Shown here: positions 5,964 to 9,934 of the stretch, one piece after another
How the letters are laid out: each line of letters starts with the position of its first letter
Numbering within the stretch: the first letter of the stretch is position 1
Source of the DNA: JBHIAG01 sp046758465
GTDB taxonomy: Bacteria > Acidobacteriota > Terriglobia > Acidiferrales > 2-02-FULL-67-57
Direction of reading: 5' to 3'
Length of the DNA stretch: 9,934 nt
Assembly: GCA_046758465.1 (NCBI GenBank)
Contig: JBHIAG010000081.1
Span: 1 to 9,934 of the forward strand
The notes under the pieces: model-generated
The model's input: the letters and a program-made list of their open reading frames with translations, nothing else
Told to the model about the DNA's origin: nothing
Database searches by the model: none
Position numbers and translations under genes: made by a program

Positions 5964-5984
5964 GCCCTGAGCCTGTCGAAGGGC
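5964..5984. repeat. Dispersed GCCCTGAG...CGAAGGGC intergenic repeat
   Basis: The 21-base unit begins GCCCTGAGCCTG and ends TCGAAGGGC, with complementary 5-base ends (GCCCT at 5964-5968, AGGGC at 5980-5984). From general knowledge, this short element is found between genes in many unrelated bacteria and metagenomic contigs. Its translation gives the familiar spurious peptide PALSLSKG, seen here in the open frame across it. Its mechanism of spread is not something I can infer from one copy. Confidence 0.65.
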
Positions 5985-6012
5985 CCCTGCCACTGGGTGC
6001 TCCATCCCCGCC

Positions 6013-6041
6013 TTGCTGGACTTCAGGCCTGTTCCTATAAT
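6013..6041 (+). promoter_or_regulatory. Sigma-70 promoter of ruvX with a leaderless start
   Basis: TTGCTG at 6013-6018 and a perfect TATAAT at 6036-6041 are separated by exactly 17 bases. Transcription would begin about 6-8 bases after the -10 box, at 6047-6049, which is the GTG start codon of ruvX itself. No ribosome binding site precedes that codon, so the mRNA is probably leaderless. Confidence 0.65.
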
Positions 6042-6047
6042 GGTTAA

Positions 6048-6503
6048 GTGAGCAGCGGCGCGCGCATTCTCGCCATTGACCTGGGCACGAAGAACGTGGG
6101 CCTGGCGGTGAGCGACCCACTGGGGCTGACGGCCCAGGGGCTGCCCACGCTGCGCCGCACCAACCTCCGCGCCGACCTGGCCCGCCTGCGGGAATTGGTC
6201 GAAGCTCTGGGCGTCACCCGCGTGGTCGTCGGCCACCCCTTGCACCTGAAAGGCTTTGCCACAGCGCGCGCCCGCCAGGCGGAACGCTTTGCCCGCTGGC
6301 TCGCCGCCGAACTCAACCTCCCGGTCGAACTCTTCGACGAGCGCCTCACCACCCTGGAAGCCGAGCGCCACCTGCGGGCGGTCGGCACCACCCGCGCCCA
6401 ACGCCAGCAGGCGGTGGACCGGGTTGCCGCCACCCTTCTGCTCCAGGCTTACCTGGACCGCCAGGCCCCCGACTCCCCCCGAAGCTTCGAGACCGAACCC
6501 TGA
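6048..6503 (+). CDS. ruvX: RuvX/YqgF-family putative Holliday junction resolvase
   Basis: The 151-residue protein has the RNase H-like YqgF fold and is of normal length. Members are cytoplasmic nucleases linked to Holliday junction resolution and, in E. coli, to 16S rRNA 5'-end maturation. The motifs are LAIDLGTKNVGLAVSDP with catalytic Asp11, VVVGHPLHLKG (59-69, the usual G-x-P loop), LFDERLTTLEAE with Asp97-Glu98-Arg99, and QAVDRVAATLLLQAYL with Asp124. The start is GTG at 6048. There is no Shine-Dalgarno sequence and no other early start codon fits, while a strong promoter ends a few bases upstream, so leaderless translation is likely. Its TGA overlaps the ATG of mltG by one base (TGATG). 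The ruvX-mltG neighbourhood is common in bacteria and supports both calls. Confidence 0.95.
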   Translation: MSSGARILAIDLGTKNVGLAVSDPLGLTAQGLPTLRRTNLRADLARLRELVEALGVTRVVVGHPLHLKGFATARARQAERFARWLAAELNLPVELFDERLTTLEAERHLRAVGTTRAQRQQAVDRVAATLLLQAYLDRQAPDSPRSFETEP

Positions 6504-7675
6504 TGCGTTTTCCGGCTCAACAACCCTGGTGGCACCGGCGTCTCGCCGCTGTTTATTCCTGGCTTCCGTCCCGTGCGCCACGGGATTGGCGGCCCGACGC
6601 CCGAAGGCTCTGGGCCGCAGGGCGGCTGCTGGGTGTTGCGCTGGTGGTGGTGTTGCTGGCCTGGTGGCTCTACCAAATCTTTGCTCCCTACCAGGGCTTT
6701 CCCGAGCGCGCCGTCGTCCTCATCGAGTCGGGCATGAGTCACAAAGCCATCGCCACCCGCCTGACCCGGAGGGGGGTGCTGCGCGCACACCTGCCGTTTC
6801 TGCTCTACAGCTACCTGCAACCCCACCGCACCCTCAAAGCCGGCGAGTACAGCTTCGACCAGCCCCTCAGCCCGGTGGCCGTGTTCGCCAAACTTACCCG
6901 CGGTGAGGTGCACCTCTACGCACTTACGGTGCCCGAGGGCTACTCGATGTTTGACATCGCCGCGGCCGTCGAACGCTTGCAACTGGCCTCCGCCGACGCC
7001 TTCCTGGAGGCTGCCCGCGACACCTCATTGATCGCCGACCTCGCCCCCCAGGCCCGCTCGCTCGAAGGCTACCTGTTCCCCGACACCTACCACTTTGCCC
7101 GCCCGGCTTCCCCGCGCGCGATGGTCAGCCAGATGGTGGCGCGCTTCCGGCAGATGTGGGCGAGCCTCGAGTCCGCCCAAAGCGCCCCGAAGCTTCGGGG
7201 CCATCCCTACCAGGTCAACCTGGCGCCGGACGAGATGGTGACCTTGGCGTCGCTGGTCGAGAAGGAAACCAGCGACCCGGCCGAGCGCGGCCTCATCGCC
7301 GCCGTCTTCTACAACCGCGTGCGCCGCCGCCTCCCCCTGCAGTGCGACCCCACGGTCATCTATGCCGCCCGCCTGGCGGGCCGCTACGATGGCGTCATCC
7401 ATGTCTCCGACCTCCAGCGCGACTCTCCCTACAACACCTATCTCTATCCCGGCCTGCCGCCCGGGCCCATCGCCAACCCCGGCCGCGCCTCGTTGGAGGC
7501 GGTCTTGAATCCGCCCCAGTCCAACTTCCTCTACTTCGTCAGCAATACCGAGGGCGGCCACTTCTTCGCCCGCAGCGCCCGCCAGCACGCCCGCAATGTC
7601 GCCCGGTACCGCCGCCTCCGCGCCGCCAAACAGCACGCGGCCCGCCAGGCGGCATCCAACAAGAAGGAGGAGTGA
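6503..7675 (+). CDS. mltG: MltG-type endolytic murein transglycosylase
   Basis: The 390-residue inner-membrane protein should cut nascent peptidoglycan strands and so end their elongation. It has an Arg-rich cytoplasmic N-terminus, one membrane helix (about 42-60), a LysM-like region (about 68-135, IESGMSHKAIATRLTRRGVL, then LKAGEYSF), and the YceG catalytic domain. Family landmarks are LTVPEGYSMFDIA, LEGYLFPDTYHF, LASLVEKETSD (catalytic Glu253 in VEKET, equivalent to E. coli Glu218), VFYNRVRRRLPLQCDPTVIYA and SPYNTYLYPGLPPGPIANPG. The end is Arg/Lys/Ala-rich. The N-terminal cytoplasmic part (about 40 residues) is longer than in E. coli. The ATG overlaps the ruvX stop by one base, so translation is probably coupled; no independent ribosome binding site is evident. 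Confidence 0.96.
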   Translation: MRFPAQQPWWHRRLAAVYSWLPSRAPRDWRPDARRLWAAGRLLGVALVVVLLAWWLYQIFAPYQGFPERAVVLIESGMSHKAIATRLTRRGVLRAHLPFLLYSYLQPHRTLKAGEYSFDQPLSPVAVFAKLTRGEVHLYALTVPEGYSMFDIAAAVERLQLASADAFLEAARDTSLIADLAPQARSLEGYLFPDTYHFARPASPRAMVSQMVARFRQMWASLESAQSAPKLRGHPYQVNLAPDEMVTLASLVEKETSDPAERGLIAAVFYNRVRRRLPLQCDPTVIYAARLAGRYDGVIHVSDLQRDSPYNTYLYPGLPPGPIANPGRASLEAVLNPPQSNFLYFVSNTEGGHFFARSARQHARNVARYRRLRAAKQHAARQAASNKKEE

Positions 7676-7692
7676 CCCGGCGCGGGGCGTGC

Positions 7693-7813
7693 TCTAGTGC
7701 CGTTCCAACTTGATTGACCTATAATGGGGCTCAGGCTATGGCCGAGAGAGTGCAACTTTCTGGCTGCTGACGTATGGCATCATCGCAGTGTATTAAGTTG
7801 GAACGGCACTAGA
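7693..7813. mobile_element. 121-bp MITE-like element with 19-bp terminal inverted repeats
   Basis: The left end 7693-7711 (TCTAGTGCCGTTCCAACTT) is the exact reverse complement of 7795-7813. After one mismatched position the pairing resumes for two more bases (7713-7714 with 7792-7793). CTAG, a rare tetranucleotide in many bacteria, occurs at both ends (7694-7697 and 7809-7812). This fits insertion into a CTAG/TA target, as known for IS630-type transposons, although here it is part of the inverted repeat. The 83-base centre has no reading frame, so the element would need a transposase in trans. It fills most of the gap between mltG and the lipoprotein gene. The assignment to a mobile element is inference; a long RNA hairpin of other origin is the alternative. 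Confidence 0.65.
7720..7725 (+). promoter_or_regulatory. TATAAT box inside the inverted-repeat element
   Basis: A perfect TATAAT faces the lipoprotein and permease genes; transcription would begin near 7732. No clear -35 hexamer stands 16-18 bases upstream, where the left inverted repeat lies. The surrounding 10-mer CCTATAATGG is identical to that around the ruvX -10 box at 6034-6043. It may give the downstream gene pair its own promoter. Confidence 0.3.
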
Positions 7814-7848
7814 CCCCGGGATTTGTCCCCTGCGCGGAGGGAGGCTGT

Positions 7849-8796
7849 TTGCTGGCCGGAAAGCCAATCGCTCGCTTGACACTCATCACCGCCGCGCTGG
7901 CCCTGCTGGTGGCGGGCTGCACGGTGAAACAAACCCGCCGCCTGCCTCCGAGCCAGGTGCTGCCGCTCCGGCAGGCTTCGCTCACCGAACTGCTCGAACG
8001 CATCCGTCAGCAGCACGACTCCATTCGCTCCCTGAACGCCCGCGCGGAACTCATCCCCTCGACCGGCTCGGCCTACAGCGGCGTCATCGAGGAGTACCGC
8101 GACGTCCGGGCCTTCATCCTGGCCCGGCGCGCCACGCCCGCGGACACGCCCGACACCGCCCGCGCGCAAAGCCAGATTCGCCTCATCGGCCAGGCACCCG
8201 TCGTCCGCAAGAACATCTTCGACATGGTGGCCAACGACGAAGAGTTTCGCATCTACATCCCGCCCAAGAACAAGTTCATCGTCGGCCGCACCACGCTCAC
8301 ACACCAGAGCAAGAAGCCGATGGAAAACCTCCGGCCACAGCACCTGCTCGAAGCCCTCTTCGTTCCCCCACCCGCCGCCACCGCCACGCACCTGCGCGAG
8401 GAGAATGAAATCGCCGGCCAGCGCTATTATGTCGTTAACGAAATCGACACTGAGGCCGGCGCCCTGCGGCTGCGCCGCAAGTGGTGGTTTCGGCGGACAA
8501 ATCTGGCCCTGGTGCGTGTGCAGCGCTTTGGCCCCGAGGGAGAACTCCTCTCGGACGTCCACTACGATGTCTGGACGCAGCACGGTCGCCTGCGCTACCC
8601 CCACTGGATCCAACTCGTGCGGCCTCAGGATGACTACCGGCTGACACTGCGCTTCGACAAAGTTGACCTCAACCCCGACCTCAAACCCGAAAAATTCCGA
8701 CTCGAACCGCCGGCCGGAGCCGAGCGGGTTGACCTGACGCGCGCAGCCAGCGAGCAGAAACCCGCAGCCCGCGCCCGCCCGCAGCCGCAACCATGA
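7849..8796 (+). CDS. DUF4292/LolA-LolB-like lipoprotein
   Basis: The 315-residue product has a lipoprotein signal peptide (residues 1-23, hydrophobic core from about 10, lipobox VAGC with Cys24), so it should be a lipid-anchored envelope protein. The mature part resembles the DUF4292 group, which shares the half-barrel fold of LolA/LolB: repeated strands with RSLNARAELI (about 60-70), FRIYIPPKNKFIVG (about 137-150), HLLEALF, and a late RLTLRFDKVDLNPDLKPEKFRLEPP (about 263-290) typical of such lipid-carrier-like proteins. The tail is Pro/Arg/Ala-rich. The start is TTG at 7849; GGAGG sits 4 and 8 bases upstream, and an in-frame TAG at 7810-7812 prevents a longer start. Its end overlaps the permease start by 4 bases (ATGA), which suggests the two act together. 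Domain assignment is by pattern, so the family name is less certain than the localisation. Confidence 0.78.
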   Translation: MLAGKPIARLTLITAALALLVAGCTVKQTRRLPPSQVLPLRQASLTELLERIRQQHDSIRSLNARAELIPSTGSAYSGVIEEYRDVRAFILARRATPADTPDTARAQSQIRLIGQAPVVRKNIFDMVANDEEFRIYIPPKNKFIVGRTTLTHQSKKPMENLRPQHLLEALFVPPPAATATHLREENEIAGQRYYVVNEIDTEAGALRLRRKWWFRRTNLALVRVQRFGPEGELLSDVHYDVWTQHGRLRYPHWIQLVRPQDDYRLTLRFDKVDLNPDLKPEKFRLEPPAGAERVDLTRAASEQKPAARARPQPQP

Positions 8797-9896
8797 CGGG
8801 GATGATCTTCGCCAACCTGCTCCGCCGCCCCCTGCGCACCTTCCTCACCATCGCCGCGGTGGGCGTGGAGGTCTCTCTCGTGGTCATGATTGTGGGCCTG
8901 ACCACCGGCCTGCTGCATGAAACCGCCAAACGGATCGAGGGGGTGGGCGCCGACTTGATGTTGCAGCCGCCGGCCTCGAGTCTCTTCCTCGCCTTCAGCG
9001 GCGCGCCCATGCCCATCAAAATCCAGCAGAAACTGGAGGAGATTGAGCACGTGGCCGCCGTGGCCCCGGTGCTGCTGCAATTCAACACCGCAGCCGACAG
9101 CGGGCTTGCCATCGTCTACGGCATTGACCTCAAAAGCTTCACCGCCCTCAGCGGCGGCTTCGTCTTCCATGCCGGGGGCCCGTTTCAAGCGCCTGACGAC
9201 ATCCTGGTGGACGACAAGCACGCCCAGGCAATGAAGCTCCAGGTGGGCGCGCGCGTGCCGCTCTTTGGGCGCACCTTCCACGTGCGCGGTATCGTCGAGC
9301 ACGGCAAGGGGGCGCGCCTGTTCGTCCCCATCGAAACCTTGCAGGCACTGTCCGCCGCGCGCGACAAGGCCTCCCTGTTCTACATCCGCTGCGACGACCC
9401 CAAGCATACCCGCGCCGTGGCGGCTGCCATCGCCACCCTCTTCCCCCGCCATCACGTGCGGCCGGTGCGGGAGTTCCTGAGCCTGATGACCTCCACCCGG
9501 CTGCCCGGCCTGAACACCTTCGTCAGCAGCATGATTACCCTGGGGGTGGTGGTGGGCTTTCTGGTCATTTTCCTCTCCATGTACACCACCATCCTGGAGC
9601 GTACGCGCGAAATCGGCATCCTGAAGGCGCTGGGCGCATCCAAAGCCGACATCGTCCGCTGGGTCTTGCAGGAGTCCCTGCTCGTCTGCACGCTGGGCAT
9701 CCTCGCCGGCTTCGGCTTCAGCTACGGCGGTCGCACCCTGCTCCTGGAGATGTTCCCGACCATCGCCATTCTCATCAGTCCCGACTGGCTGGCGCGTGCA
9801 GCCCTGCTGGCCCTGGTCAGCGGCACCCTGGGCGCGCTCTATCCCGCCTACCTCGCTGCCCGCCAAGACCCCCTCGTCGCCCTGGCCTACGAGTAG
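8793..9896 (+). CDS. FtsX/MacB-type ABC transporter permease
   Basis: The 367-residue inner-membrane protein has the MacB/LolE-like layout of four helices. Helix 1 is at about 17-39, followed by a large periplasmic domain (about 40-238). Helices 2-4 (about 248-268, 295-317 and 332-354) form the FtsX domain. The cytoplasmic coupling segment ERTREIGILKALGASKADIV (269-288), which contacts the ATPase, is a clear signature. Such permeases use ATP hydrolysis in a partner to drive movement in the periplasm, for example lipoprotein release (LolCDE) or efflux through MacB. The start ATG overlaps the TGA of the lipoprotein gene; a second ATG three codons later is possible. No ATP-binding subunit is fused or present before the window ends, 38 bases downstream. 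The cargo is unknown; the neighbouring lipoprotein points to an envelope lipid or lipoprotein. Confidence 0.9.
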   Translation: MTGMIFANLLRRPLRTFLTIAAVGVEVSLVVMIVGLTTGLLHETAKRIEGVGADLMLQPPASSLFLAFSGAPMPIKIQQKLEEIEHVAAVAPVLLQFNTAADSGLAIVYGIDLKSFTALSGGFVFHAGGPFQAPDDILVDDKHAQAMKLQVGARVPLFGRTFHVRGIVEHGKGARLFVPIETLQALSAARDKASLFYIRCDDPKHTRAVAAAIATLFPRHHVRPVREFLSLMTSTRLPGLNTFVSSMITLGVVVGFLVIFLSMYTTILERTREIGILKALGASKADIVRWVLQESLLVCTLGILAGFGFSYGGRTLLLEMFPTIAILISPDWLARAALLALVSGTLGALYPAYLAARQDPLVALAYE

Positions 9897-9934
9897 CTGC
9901 CGCCGCACTCCCCCAGCCAGCCGCCGATGGACTG

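Larger units (their letters stand above)
5686..6047. other. 362-bp divergent intergenic region
   Basis: This region separates the PP2C-FHA operon (minus) from ruvX-mltG (plus) and must carry both promoters. It also contains a 16-bp perfect palindrome (5852-5867) and a dispersed repeat unit (5964-5984). The open frames through it, including a plus-strand frame of 83 codons, translate the repeats and show no family pattern, so I see no gene here. Confidence 0.7.

Noticed and set aside
5796..6047. Plus-strand frame of 83 codons before ruvX
   Set aside because: It contains the PALSLSKG peptide, which is the known spurious translation of a dispersed intergenic repeat, and it stops just at the ruvX promoter.
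5922..6581. Minus-strand open frame of 219 codons over ruvX
   Set aside because: RuvX motifs are complete on the plus strand; this frame is antisense to it and also translates the intergenic repeat.
7780..8790. Minus-strand open frame of 336 codons
   Set aside because: It is antisense to the lipoprotein gene, with no start signal and no recognisable domain.
8634..9908. Minus-strand open frame of 424 codons
   Set aside because: It runs opposite the permease gene. The product is Gly/Ala/Glu/His-rich without membrane segments or motifs, as expected for the antisense of GC-rich coding DNA.
9927..9934. ATG at 9927 as the start of the next gene, perhaps the ABC ATPase
   Set aside because: Only eight bases remain and no ribosome binding site is visible.
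1..9934. CRISPR arrays, tRNA, rRNA, phage or toxin-antitoxin genes
   Set aside because: I looked for spaced direct repeats, cloverleaf patterns and typical small toxin pairs on both strands and found none.

Overview
The window (GC-rich, roughly 60-65 % by eye) looks like chromosomal DNA of an Acidobacteriota-type Gram-negative bacterium, probably a metagenomic or poorly described lineage. Reasons: a pilin-like prepilin of a shape I associate with that phylum, a PP2C phosphatase paired with a double-FHA protein, a DUF4292-like lipoprotein placed directly before an FtsX-type permease, and frequent GTG/TTG starts. The phylum is an inference; there is no rRNA, tRNA or marker gene that proves it.

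Layout. Bases 1-5685 are read from the minus strand and 6048-9896 from the plus strand, diverging from a 362-bp intergenic region. Minus strand, from the divergence leftwards: a PP2C Ser/Thr phosphatase (4891-5685) and an FHA-domain protein (4113-4874), which form an operon; a beta-lactamase-family serine hydrolase lipoprotein (2641-3843); the C-terminal half of a BtuF-like cobalamin-binding protein, probably a relic (2167-2541); a NarL/FixJ response regulator (1398-2066); a 539-bp non-coding stretch with small repeats; a 58-aa basic ORF (682-858); and a type IV pilin-like prepilin (182-673).

Plus strand: ruvX (6048-6503) and mltG (6503-7675) overlap by one base. A 121-bp MITE-like element with perfect 19-bp terminal inverted repeats (7693-7813) sits between mltG and a lipoprotein gene (7849-8796), which overlaps an FtsX/MacB-type permease gene (8793-9896) by 4 bp.

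How the genes work together. PP2C and FHA are the eraser and reader of Ser/Thr phosphorylation; no kinase is in the window. RuvX and MltG are housekeeping (nucleic-acid processing, peptidoglycan strand termination). The lipoprotein and permease look like two parts of a Lol/MacB-like envelope export system whose ATPase would lie outside the window. The small ORF and prepilin appear co-transcribed, possibly from a sigma-54-like promoter.

I do not see a clearly new multi-gene system such as CRISPR, a defence island, a phage or a biosynthetic cluster. The best leads are the short-repeat-encoded Glu/Lys tract in the pilin, the basic ORF before it, the 121-bp inverted-repeat element, the leaderless-looking ruvX start and the lipoprotein-permease pair.
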